Shown one piece after another: positions 26,109 to 38,500 of a stretch of 64,000 nucleotides of DNA. The stretch spans positions 13,611,563-13,675,562 of the forward strand of contig NC_071348.1 of NCBI RefSeq assembly GCF_027744825.2, in the 5' to 3' direction. Made by a program: the position numbers and the translations under genes. The notes under the pieces were generated by a model. That model was not told where the DNA came from and searched no databases. It saw only the letters and a list, made by a program, of their open reading frames with translations. This DNA is from Synchiropus splendidus (lineage: Eukaryota > Chordata > Actinopteri > Syngnathiformes > Callionymidae). Position 1 is the stretch's first letter. Each line of letters starts with the position of its first letter.

Positions 26109-26460
26109 TAGGGGTGGGATTCGATTAAAAAAATAATCTAGTTAATTAGAAAATGTGTGATTAATTAATCTCAATGAATCGCAGTTTAATGGCATAAGAA
26201 TATTTGCCACAAGAAGCCACATTTTTCAATTTGAATGAATTTGATATATTACTGAATCAAACGGACCCATACATAGGTTTAAACAACAAAAGATTGATTA
26301 TTTTGCATCAGTTTGACAATAGCACAATAAATCAGGATGGTGGCTATATTCAAGTTTTTATATCACCTTATTTAAACTAAAGCTCTTTTAGTGTCTTGAA
26401 AATATTTGTATAAGAATTTCAAGTCCATTCAGAGCAGTGGAAACTCATTGTGTAGCGAAA
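26109..26460 (+). mobile_element. AT-rich dispersed element
   Basis: The segment begins TAGGGGTGGGATTCGATTAA and continues with repeated TTAATTAAT and AATCTCAATGAATCGCA phrases. I recall this pattern from a fish dispersed DNA element. The right end is uncertain and may coincide with the hairpin at 26464. Confidence 0.5.
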
Positions 26461-26463
26461 AAC

Positions 26464-26513
26464 ATCCCTGAACGAAAGCAAACAGATGCTTTTGTTTGCT
26501 TTTGTTCAGGGAT
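26464..26513. repeat. 21-bp inverted repeat with 8-nt loop
   Basis: Arm 1 (26464-26484) and arm 2 (26493-26513) are reverse complements except for one position, which would be a G-U pair in RNA. Confidence 0.9.
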
Positions 26514-26782
26514 TCCTCCATGTTTGTTGTTGTTGTTATCATCCTAGCTGTGACGTGTCTTGTGCTTCAGTGTGAACAGCGGACCAGGAACTCCTGCACT
26601 TACAAACTGTTAAATTAAATTAAATCAAATTAAATTGAAAAATTTCGCCATTTTTTAAAATCATTCCCTTCACTCCACATTCCCTTCACTCATTCATCAT
26701 TACTTTGTTTTTTTTTGAAACATAAATATTGATGTTTATTATCAGGTTGCACTGTTGTCTATGTGGGTGAAGACATGTGGCA

Positions 26783-26999
26783 CAGGGGTCTCAAACTGAT
26801 CCAGAAAAGGCCATCGTTGTGTGCAGGTTTTTGTACCAAACAAGCAAGCGCACACAGTTCACTTCAGGCATCAACGAACAGCACCAGACCAACTATCAAT
26901 TGAGGAGAGTCTTCAGACACCTGGTTGGCGAGAGGCTGATAGGCTGGAACACAAACCTGCAGCCACTGCGGCCCTTTGAGGACTGGTTTGAGATCTCTG
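26783..26999 (+). mobile_element. hAT-like MITE, 217 bp
   Basis: Imperfect terminal inverted repeats of about 28 bp: left CAGGGGTCTCAAACTGATCC, right ACTGGTTTGAGATCTCTG, which is its reverse complement with a few changes. The flanking 8-mers ATGTGGCA and GTGTGGAG share TGTGG and look like a decayed target-site duplication. No transposase is encoded; the open frame across it has no known resemblance. Confidence 0.75.
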
Positions 27000-29900
27000 G
27001 TGTGGAGGACGTGGTCTAGTTTTTGGTACAGTTTAAAACATTTCTTTGGGCTGTATGAAATAACTTGGTGGCCAGATTTGCCTGCTGACCGTGGAGTTTT
27101 GATACGTTGTCAGATACTTAAAATAAAATAAATAGTCACCACTTAAATTCTAAGTTTAAACTTTTCTGGTGCTTATATGCAACTTTTATTTGCTCCACAC
27201 ATGGTGCCAAAGTTGCGGTGAGCTAATCATTCGCTGAATTGGCATATTTCTTGCAGCTTGAGTTGTGATGTGGCGTGCGCATGGCAGTGATAAAGTCGAG
27301 ATAAACACAAAGATAAAGGCTCTGGCGATGGCAACACTGAAGCCGCACGTAGACTGTCGCTTATCAGGAAATTCTCAACTCCCTGATCACTGATGGAATT
27401 GACTCTGACCCTCACGGTGTTTACTCCTCTCCCAAAGTCCCGCCCAACTCTCCCTCTTAACCACCATGTGCGGACGCTCGTGTCTATTTCTGTCATTACG
27501 GGCAAATTCAGTCGTACAAACTTCCCCCATAATTACTCACAACGAACTTTCCGCAGGCTGAGGGCGAACTAGCGTGCACACTCAGCACATAAAGCCACAC
27601 AGCCGGCCTGTTCTCCAGCATCAGTAAAACACACCTGTCCCAGCTGCTGTTTTGAAGAGAACAAGAGGGAATGAAGGAATGTGCTACTCTCAGTTTTCCT
27701 GTCAGCCTCCGTGCCCTCTTCATCCGCTTCCCTCCTCCCCTGGTCGCTGTTCGCCTTTATCAGCAACTGCTTGTCTTTTTCAGAGTCTCGGCAGCAGTTT
27801 TGTTTGGATGACAAACAAGTCTAAACTGGGAGGACAACACAGGGCAGACCGAGGTTTAGACTTACCATCTAAAATAAACGGTCCAGATTAGAAACGCAAT
27901 GAACACCGGAGCGAGTCAAAGTCATGGTCTGTGGGCCACAGCGGGACCTCGACACAATGATAAATGGCCCACAACATGAAAATCTAACCTTGTTTGTCCA
28001 GTTGCACACGGTAAAATGGTCAGCTATCGCACAGCAATGACATCATCAGAAATGTTTTAACAAAAGTTATAGGTTAGCAGTGCTGTTTTTGGGTTGCAAG
28101 CTATCTGAAATTTTAATTTTTTTTAAGAATTTTTTTGACATGTAAGTATTTATATATATATAATACTTTTACCACGTGTGTTTGCAGATTATAATAGAGA
28201 ACAAGGGGCTCAAAATAATAAATTCTGAATATTATAAACAATCTCCAGGGCTCTACAGACAAATGTATTGATACTTTATTTCTATAGTTCTGAATACATT
28301 TTATCAATAAGTATAATTTTGCGTTGAAGTAGTAGTTCCTAGTTCCAACATGACGATTGACTTCTTCAGTCAGCGAAGAGGAAAGACAAGATTACCCGCG
28401 GCCTTCCAGCAATCTAGTCATCCTTCTCAAATATCAAAAGTTCTGAAAAACCTGTCAGCTCCTGCACCAGAGTCTTCTGTGAAATCACCTGGTGGTCGAA
28501 GACAAAACGCCTCGCATCATCTTTTACTGATGATCAGACCAGGCTCCATGAAACTGTCAGAGGAGTTCCAAACAAACCTTGGAACCTGAGACGGAAACAA
28601 GTTTCGCTCTCGGATTTTGCGGATTGACAGCCGGCGCCTCATAAAAGTGCCCTCATTAACATCCACCTCGCCGTCCTCGCTCTTTATGAGCCCACGTGTG
28701 TATGCACGCATCGCCCCGTTGCAGAAGCAGTTGTCCCTGTTGGTATTTACGGGGAAGAGCAAGTGTCTTGCTTTCTTTCCCTGGTTTCACCAGCTTTTTG
28801 GTCCTTGTTTTGGTAGCACAGCTGAGCGCCTCACCCTCCGCCGCCACCATGACGCTTGACGTCACCTCAGCTTTTTCATTCCCACCAGTTGCTGCTGCAA
28901 ACCTCCATGGAGCAGAACCTCCAGTGTGTCCCCAGGTGTGGGAGGTTGTGCCGTCTCAGACAGTTTCACTCCCCCTTCCTTCCTTCCTTCCTCTCCTCCC
29001 CCTGTCTTTCAGGATGGGATAGAGTGAGTGAAGTGATATGTGGACAGCTAGTCATTTAGCTGTCAGAGGACGTCCCAAACACCGAAACACTGTCAGCAAA
29101 GATGAACGTACACATTTCAGTCTCGATTTAAATCGGCTGTCAGGTTCTGTCACCGGAGAAGAATATCAATGAGACACGACGACAGCAGCGGATTCACTCC
29201 TGGTACCTGGATCATGTACCTGTTGGGTCACCTCCTGCAGCTTGTCTAAGTGAAGGACTGAGGGCAAAAACCAGCCCAGTACCACATAATGCACTGCAAC
29301 AGTTGCACAGCTGCAGGAGCTAGTGGTTAAGAGCAACTTTCTGTTGGACTTGTTTTGGTATTTTACAGTCTTAATCCCGTCTCAGGGTATTAAAGGAGGA
29401 GAACCATAGCCCAGCTGGGGGCAGGGGCAAGAGGTGGGGACACCCTGGGGAGGTCAAAGGAGCCCAAACAGAAGGTCTTAAGAAGTAAATACATGTTCTA
29501 TTCTGATTAGTGTTTAGGCCTTTGAGAAACCGTGCTCTTGCAGTTCTCATTATTCTGCTAGTGTCAACTATGTATCCCATACAACTTGACTAACAGAATG
29601 TGTTTTTTTTTGTTGCCTCCAGGATTCACCAATTCAAAATACGCAAACAAACACTTACATTTGACATTGAAAGTGCTAAGGAACACAGGAGTTAGCTCTT
29701 TCGTTTGAAGATCAGGGGTCAGTTTCAAGAAGATGAGAAAACCGGAAGTACGGGTTCAACTCTAATCTTGCAAACTCAGACTCTTCGTTTCATCAACCAG
29801 AGTCAAAGTCAAATCCGCAAGCAGCCCGTGTTTGAGGATGTCAAAAGCCCTCATCAATGGAACTCAGATTCACATGAGTCACCGTGGCAACGCGTGAAAC

Positions 29901-32900
29901 TTCCCTTCAGCAGAGATGGACTCATACATGAACGTTTGCGCAGAAGTCACCTGCTTAAACAGAGAGAGTGATCGTCCAATTGCAGTGTGACTACTTTTAT
30001 CGTCTTTTTCGTATTGGTCGCCTCTTCTTCTTCGCCCAATCCCCAGTGTGACGTTTTTTGGAAGTTACAGTTACGTTTCACATCCACGTTCTCATCAGGG
30101 AATCATATAACATCCAATCGGGTGATGGTCGTCCTCTCCAGACGTAGATTTATGTGGAGTGTCTAAGCTTCTACTGGAGTGTTTTGCTTCGTTGTTGCAC
30201 CGGTAACTGACACAGAGCTTCGCTTATCCTGATTCATGAAACGGAAAATCTGGAGTTTCTTCTTTTTCTGAAACGGACCCCAGGTGCGTGTTCACTCACT
30301 GTTTAGATAGCTAGTTCGTGTTCATCCAGGTAGCGTGCAGCCCAGACAGGACGGAGCTTTGGCACAACCAGTTCTTAAGAGAGACATCTGACTATTGACT
30401 TGGCAATCCACCTCAGCAGGTTTTTCATCTCTTCCCTGTCATCGCAGCCCCGTCCCTACCAGAGTGGCCTCTGACTCTTGTGAACTCAAAGGCTCTTCTA
30501 CACCATCTGTGCTGCGTTCAGTGTCATCACTAGCATGGAACGGATGCTGTTCAGGGGAAGAAAAATGAAAGAAATAATCCATCATGGACTGGTCTACATG
30601 GGAACAATTGATTTTTGTTGTTTAAGTACATCGCATGGTTCATGAGCTCGAGGAACTCCAGTCTTGTCACTAAGCGAGTCGTGTTCAACTGACCCCTTCA
30701 CAGGAGCACAGAATGAAACACAGACCAATCTGAGGGTTCAATTGTACGGTTTCCCCTCTGGTTTCCTCCCATCCTCCAATATCATGCACAGCTTATTGGA
30801 TGTTTATTGTCTGCAGTTGTATGTTGTCATGGATGTGCTGCTCTAGCATCTGCTGTGACTCAAGGACTCGAAACATGGTTGGTTGTAGTACAGCCATGAT
30901 TCAAATGTGTATATCGGATATGAGTGCATCACTTCAGTGAGACTGGAGAGCAGAGCACAGGAAGCAGACGTACAGCGATCACACCTGTATTTGTCCGCAC
31001 CACCACACTTCAGGGTGTTACCTAATGTTTTTCATCCAGTAGTGACACACACACCTCTGGTCCTGTCTCAACACGCTCTCCTCTCTTTCAGCCAAAACAA
31101 CTGATGTGTGGGTTTGGAAGTGTTTTTGAAAAACATAAAAGGTGTATTCACTTTCAACCGTGTGTGTGTGTGTGTGCGTGGGATTAGAGAGAGTGACAAG
31201 AGAAATATATATTCACAAACCTCCGCCTCAGGTGGAGAAGTGTTTAGTTTGACAGGTTTACTGACCTTTAACTCTTTTTTAGGAGCAATAAACCACATTT
31301 AGAACATGGAGTTTCTGCAAGCTTTTATGGCTCCGAGTGAGAAGGAGTGTGCCATATGCAGGATGTACAGTACTGTCAGGATGAGCAGAGGGGAGACGGG
31401 GGAACAGCTGTTTGGGGGAGACTCGCCTTGCATTGGCAAACGTTACGGGGCGTTTCTGCTTGTGAGTGTTTTTAAAGAACCTTACTGCTTTTCAGGACGG
31501 GTTGATTTATTACAGTTGTTGCTCAGCATCTTCAGGAGATGAGATTCTACTTTTGTTTTTACCCCACCAGCCAGAGAGATAATGATCAACGGCGAAGCAT
31601 CTGCTGAGTCCACATCACTCTCCCAGATGCGCCAACCAACCAAGGATATGTGGCTTGTACAATACATCAGTTTGGGCTGGGAGTGCTGCAGCCACACAGC
31701 GAGAAGGTCAAGTTCAGGAAACTCTGACTTAAGGTTGTCTGTAAAAGTGGGCTGATGAGGAAATTCATGAAAATTATCCCAAGGTTTATGAGAAGTTATA
31801 AAAAGTAGAGCCACAACAAAATAATTGCGCAAAATTGGAAGACATTTTGAGGAAAGAACAAGGTGTTTTAATAAGATGATATTAGAAAAACCTGAGCAGG
31901 CGGAAAGAGAAACAAGTAAATAGAACTACTGAGCGATGATTGAGAGAGAAAAAAAGGCAGTTTTTGAGAGAATTAAGTCTGCTTTTAAAAAAAAAAACAC
32001 AGGCTGGGTCAGACATAAATAAAAAATTTATAGCATCTAAACTTTTGTAATGAACATTTTTCACTGCACCAACTCCAGGTGCATCACACATGTTGTCATA
32101 TCCATAACTGAAACTGAATGAGACTGCGCTGATGCAGGGAAAAACACGTTTAAAACACGTCTGGATAGTAGCACATGTTGTTTAAGCAGCCAAGAGTTCA
32201 CTCCTCACAGGTGCACTAACACCATGATGCTTACGCTTATGTGTAAAGATTCAACTTTCAGCTTTAGTTGTTCTCGTGTCATACGGTATATTAAATTGTA
32301 ATTAAGAGTGATTTATCAATAACAAAACTTATATTTCATTACACTGAGTTTCACCCCTAAAAATTACCATTAAAAAAGCAGGGAAAAAATCATTGTCTTA
32401 AAAAGATTTTGGTCATGAAAAAAAACAAATGACACGAAGAGGTCGTTTTTTAAAAAAAATACAATTCCTTGTGTTTTTATGAACAGGACAAGTGATCTTT
32501 GGGGGATAAAATGGAGCGAATGGGTCAATGAAGTACCGAGGTCTCTGAAGCAAGACAACAGCATGAAGGAGAGAAGACTTGAGCTGTCAGTCAAAAGTCA
32601 ATTGCTGTAGATGACGTGAGCAATGTCGCCATCTAGTGGGGAGCTTTAGAATGATGCTACGTGTTTTATGCGACTGTCATGAAACAACAAACGTACTTGC
32701 CAGATATTTATTCAAACTAATAGTTTCTAGATATGTTACTATCGGATTGTGAAGAAGACAAGACGCAGTTCATCACGTCGAATTCCGAATCGTCGTTCAC
32801 TGCAGGAAACACGGGGGAGTTAACTGAAGGAGGATTGTCTAGACTTTTTTCAGGTTAATAAAATAGCAGCACGTTCTTTATTTTACGATATAATTTCATC

Positions 32901-33191
32901 CTCCACTCAGCTATCACCACCGACTCTGTTACAGATTCATAATTGAAGCTGCTGCTCTCAACTGAATCATTAATTTGTTGAAAAGTATAATAAATCATTG
33001 CTACACTGCAGTTGGCAGAAGAATATATAAATCTATAAATCTGGGAATCTTTTGCAACAACGCTGTTGAACAAACACTAAATCTAGAAAATGCATGTTAT
33101 CTTCCTTTTTTTTAATTTCATTTTTTCAAGCCAACTTGAAATGTGTGACAACTAAACACAGACAAAACTGGCTGTGACACTTGCTAAAACA

Positions 33192-33221
33192 GCAACCTAC
33201 TTGTTCTTACAAGTAGGTTGC
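33192..33221. repeat. 13-bp perfect inverted repeat with 4-nt loop
   Basis: GCAACCTACTTGT, loop TCTT, then its exact reverse complement. Confidence 0.95.
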
Positions 33222-35588
33222 AAAGCACATGCTTAAGTTAAGAAATGACAGATGACAGTCGAACAAAGAATGCTTTTTTTTATCCTGATAATCGGTCACC
33301 AGTTCAAGCGGGACAGGTGAATTAAGAGCACAGAGCAGAATCTTCACACCTTCACGCTAAAAAAAAATAATATTTTTTTCCTTATTTGGTTTTTTTTTGT
33401 GCATAACCAATTAAAGTTCATGGTTAAACATGCTATTCTTTTATTTAAAATGAAGTAAAAATACGAAAAATGTATTTAAAATTATTTAAAAAGAAATTAT
33501 GGTAAAAAAAAATAAACGATAATTTGTGCTTGTGCTCTCTGAAGCACTCTGAAGCGTCATTTACTTAAACCCAGTCTATGTACTGCCATAGGAGGTTCAG
33601 GTGAATGATGGCACACAGCGTTGTCACCTGTCTTGCAGGCGACCAGACAAAAGGGCTCCTGTTTGCATCCTGAACAACAACTTCCCGTCTCACTTCTTCA
33701 TCTTGTTAGATTGATGCTAGCTGCCATGACGGCCTCAACATCATCATTTATCACCAACCATTCGCGGCTCATTCAAAGACACAGAAATGCACCACTTCCT
33801 TTTAATGTGAAGCTCTCACCACATGATAAGAATACTCTGCAGTCGGAAGCCAAAACTACAGACACAGTCCAGATCCTGGTGGCGAACAAGGCGCAAAAGA
33901 AAGACAATCCTTGAACATTTACATTCTCCACATGAAAGAAAAAAACATCAACTCTTCCAAACTTGCTTCCAGCCGTCGCTAAAAGTTAAAAGACAGACAT
34001 TCAACGCCCAATCGAGACTCAAATTTAAGGCCAACTTGTATTGCTGATCGAGTTGTTTTTGTTTACAGGTGATGCTTGTTTCACACACGACGTACAACAG
34101 ATCACTCTAACATACAGACAGATTCGAATCCTACATGTTCCGGTCATGCGTCACAAACTTTTGCGGGCTCCACCAAAACTGCAACAGAGTCTTTCAAGCA
34201 GCAGCTAAAGGTGTAGCAATGCTAGATACTCTAATGCTTCTTCCCTGTTGTTAAATTGTTGTAACTAAAAGCAGTTAAATATTTGTTCGCTTGCCTCTTT
34301 ACATTTACCATGTTAGTCAACAACTACATGGCACTTTATACCAACACTTGGACATGTTTGATGAGTTCAGCACTGAAGTAGCAAAAGTGTCCCTCACTCC
34401 ACCTCAGCGTAATCTGAAAGTGAAATTTCCGAAACACAATTCTATACTATTTGCAAGTGTTCATTCTACACGTGATTCTTTAGACAGAAAAGATCAGAAT
34501 ACCTTGCTTTAAACAACTTTGATCCATAACTTAGGCCCCTAGAGGAGATGTTGCAGTGCATTATGGGAGCTGTAGGACGAGTCAGGCCATACAAAATGGT
34601 AGTCAATATTATGTTCAGCAAGGGGCCATGTGTTATTATAATTCAGAGCCAGTTTGTAAGAAAATAGGACATTCGTAGTAACAATAATAGCAGACATTAG
34701 AGTTGTGTACATAACCAAAGCCCTTAGTTGAACACCGGACAATCTCTGTCTTTTTTGTCGTGTTGAACAGTGAATCATATTTGCATGTCCCCACACCGTA
34801 ACAAGGAGACGATTCTGTGGAGCCTTCTGACTTTGATCATAGTTTAATTGTGAAAGGAAGGAAGGCGACAGCGAGCATGTTTATCCAGTAGAAACATCCC
34901 ACAAGTGCTTTTGAAATGCAAATACAGACATGGAATAAAGTACCTGCGGAGACCCGACTGAACCTGCCGAGCTGAACGGATCTAATTCGGGCTTACAGCG
35001 CGATTGTAGTTTGTGAACTGAAGGATAAAAAGAAGCGCAGAACATCTGAGCTTCTTAACATTCTGCAATAAGACGGGGTTCTTTTGATTTCCACGACACC
35101 TGCATGCAATATTAGTCTGTCTTCCAGGGAGCAAATTAAGGCAAGTGTGAAGGAGAGCGCAGGTTTCTTTTACGTTGCAAACGGACTTTCAGGTAACGCA
35201 GCTGTTTGACTCACTAAAAGAATTGTGCATAGGCTTGAATCAACACCAACTTATTTCTATGAAAAACCTTCAATCAAGTATCAAAACAAGATTACATTTC
35301 AGGACTGAATTTCAGAATATTACTCTAATATTGTGCCAAATTCCTGAGTGACAAAAACAAAACTCAATTCAACTCAAATATTCTACACCTATATTTGCCA
35401 TTGAGGAATATGTAATTTAAGTGTTTTTATGTGCCACTTAATACATTAATGCATTAATATTTAATTCTCCAAAAGAAAAACGGCAGATAGGTTGAAGATA
35501 TGTCAGGATTAAATAGGTAGACTTAACATTTAATCCATCATTAAATGTGTTTCTCACTCAGGAAGGTGGCAGAACTCAACGCAGTATG

Positions 35589-38500
35589 CTAGTGTTTTGA
35601 TTTATTGGCACATGTTTGGATGGTTACCCTCCGTGGTGGTGGCTCCTCGATGATCCGATTGGCCACAAGATCCTGCAGCTGCAGAGCGCCACCCCCGAAA
35701 AAGCAGAAAGCCGGACACACCGGGGCGGAGCAATCCACGAGTCCCTCCCAGATGACGCGTAGCGAGTGAGCATCGTAGAACGTGACACGTCCTCTGTCGC
35801 AGTCCAGACACACGCCGAGCCGCGGCGGCAGAGGCGCAGTGAGCTGCTTCCCTCCGTAGCTTTGACGGGAAGAGTCGAACTTCTGGCCTTGTCCATGCGG
35901 TATCAAGATTTTGCCCATGCCCATGGTGAGGAAGCAGAGGGAAGGAGAGTCCTGGCCGTCTTCTGCCTCGCTGTCATGGCCACTGTCGGGGTCACAGCTG
36001 AGCAGGAAACCAGAGAGGCAAACACTTCGATCTCTCTTTAGATTAAAATCTTTAATCGCACTAAAGCTAACTCTGCTCTAACTAAACTAATAACTCAAGC
36101 AAACCACAATTTCTCTGACAGCTGGTGGAATCAACCTGGCGCATTGGAACTTCATTGCAGCAATAAACATTAAAAACTGAACTCACGACTCAAAATTTGT
36201 TGGTCTTCATTTCCATTTCCATATATATATATATATATATATATATATGGAAATGGAAATGTGTCTCTCATGGAATTACATTTAAAAATATGAGGGTTTC
36301 TCTGCTCTCTCAGTCAAAAAGGCTCCCGACCCCTGTTCTAAAGAATGTTCTTCTTGACAGTATCTTTTAAGTTGGAATATTGGAGTAGACAAATGTTTGC
36401 ACGAGGAAGGCATCATTGGAAGTAAACTCATCTTAAGTGAGATTTAAATTTTAATCTATTGACAGCCCTAATTCAGGTGACGCACCACTGAGAACAGTTT
36501 CAAATAACAAATACAGAAATCAAATTGAGCATTTATATCTTCTTTTTTTTAACTAAGACAATTATATTTTCATATATTGTAATAAAATATTTTAAATTAA
36601 GCAGACTTTTTTTTTGACAACACAGCTTCTTTGACATAAAACTAGTTCATGTAAACAATTCCTAGATTTGTCATTTTAAGCTTTGTTTGAAAAATAACAT
36701 GTTTATTTAATATTTCTTAATTTTATTTCCCTTTTAATATGCTTCGTTTCTCACAACAACTGCTAGCTACATGTTGAGTCTTGTCTGACTACAACGGCTA
36801 AGTCATTGCTTCAGACAGTGAGTGATATGAGCATGTGTCTTATTGAAGGTCAAATTTCTGTCCCAACATAAACGAAGTGCAATGTGGATACACAGTGTTT
36901 TAATCATACCGAGGGCTGGCCATGTCCTGGGGAAGGTGAAACCACTCCTGGAGTTTGACCTCCTGTCCGACCCCCACCTGTGTGACAATGAAGATGATCG
37001 CTCATTACATCAATTAACTCAGTCTTAAAGTGGTCAAAATGTTGACAGGGTTATTGATAATACTATTTTTTTGTTATGTTTTTGTCAGACCATTGTATAC
37101 TAGAAGGATTCTACGTTCACACCGCTGTGGCCCTGGTTTGATTCCTGGTCATGGCACTTTTAGTATGTTCAAGGATCCTTGGTTGATGGTGGTTTGCGCT
37201 CTCTGAGTGCTTTTCTGGCCCATCCTCTCTTTCTTCTTTAATAGAGGTGCAGTTACCTGCATTTGTATTGCTGTGTTTTTCAGTGACCCGATGCCTGCAT
37301 GGCTCACCTTGACCAGATAGGACCCCGCCTCCACTGAGCACGCCCAGTAGTGTCTTCCTTGAGTGACAGCCACATCTCCCACTAACAGGTCGGAGGTGAG
37401 GTGGCAGCTGGTGAGCATGCGGTCGGCGGTCTGCAGGAGAGACAGACCCGGGACACTGCGAGCGTAGGTCAGGCCTTTACCCAGCGCCACTCTGTCAGCG
37501 TGTAAACCCCAACGAGAATCCAAGGCGAAACTCAACACTGTTGGAGGAGAGGAGAGAAGCAGAGCCGGAAACAGCAGGGCACACAAGTGAAGGAGGGTTA
37601 CTTAAAGAATCCCAGAGTGAAGCAGTCTGAGGCGGTGAAAATGGAGTCACAAGCCAAAAAACAAACAGAAATGACACGAATGAGAGACAGGGCCATTTCT
37701 GAAAGCTTCTTATCCATACCATTGTTATCAAGACTAAACAGTTTAGATACAGAACAACAGACCTGGAGACAGACAGACTACAGAGTCTGGCATGAGGCTG
37801 GGATCCAGAACAGAACAAAATAGGTGGCGTGGAAGATAAAATAAGAGATGGGGATGGAGGAAATCAGAGGGCGGAGAAGGAGAAGAAAGAGATGACAATT
37901 ATTTAACACAGATGAAATGCACCAACATATAAAGACACTTCATTGTGTTCTTCAACATTACTATGCAAACAAGGAATATAAAATAAAATGTTCTTTCAGT
38001 CTGGACGTCTCACCTGGGGCAGGAGGCGTGTGCAGGTAGACCTCTTCACTGTACTCTCCAAAGCCAGCCTTGTTGCAGCCTCTGACCCGCAGCACGTAGA
38101 CACTGTCCATCTGCAGCTGTTCCACCACAGCGTTGGTTCCCTTCACTTCATTCAGCCGCTGCCATGACAAGGAAGCAGTGGGAGATCTGGTGCCGCCCCA
38201 CATGGCTCCGGCTGCTCCAGTTCGTCGTTGGTACTCGACAGAAAAATGCCAAGCAGGAGCTGAGTCTTGCGGGAGGCGCCAACATAAGAACAGCTGGTCG
38301 TATGCTAACGTCTTCTGGGTGTCGATGACTGGGGCCAGAGGAGCTGGAGTTTAGCAAGAAAAGAGAGCACAAATAATAACAAATCATCCTATTTATAGGC
38401 ACTATGATTAATAGTACTGAAAAATATGAAAGTGTGTAAAAGGACGAAAACATGACATTTTGATTTGACAAATAACAGTATACGTTCGAATCACTGCAAT

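Larger units (their letters stand above)
22576..35588. other. 13 kb gene-poor intergenic region
   Basis: No exon with family resemblance was found on either strand, and the open frames are short and low in complexity or repeat-derived. In mammals dpm3 lies just after slc50a1; its single-exon protein of about 92 residues is not here. The region holds a hAT-like element (26783-26999), an AT-rich dispersed repeat (from 26109), two short strong hairpins (26464-26513 and 33192-33221) and many A/T runs. Confidence 0.7.

Noticed and set aside
26777..27019. 80-codon plus-strand open frame as a gene
   Set aside because: It lies almost entirely inside a 217-bp element with terminal inverted repeats and has no protein resemblance.
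22576..35588. Possible dpm3 gene
   Set aside because: No open frame shows the two membrane helices and charged coiled-coil tail of DPM3.
35602..35896. Overlapping open frames in other minus-strand phases of the last trim46 exon
   Set aside because: GC-rich coding sequence commonly leaves other frames open; only one frame gives the SPRY domain.
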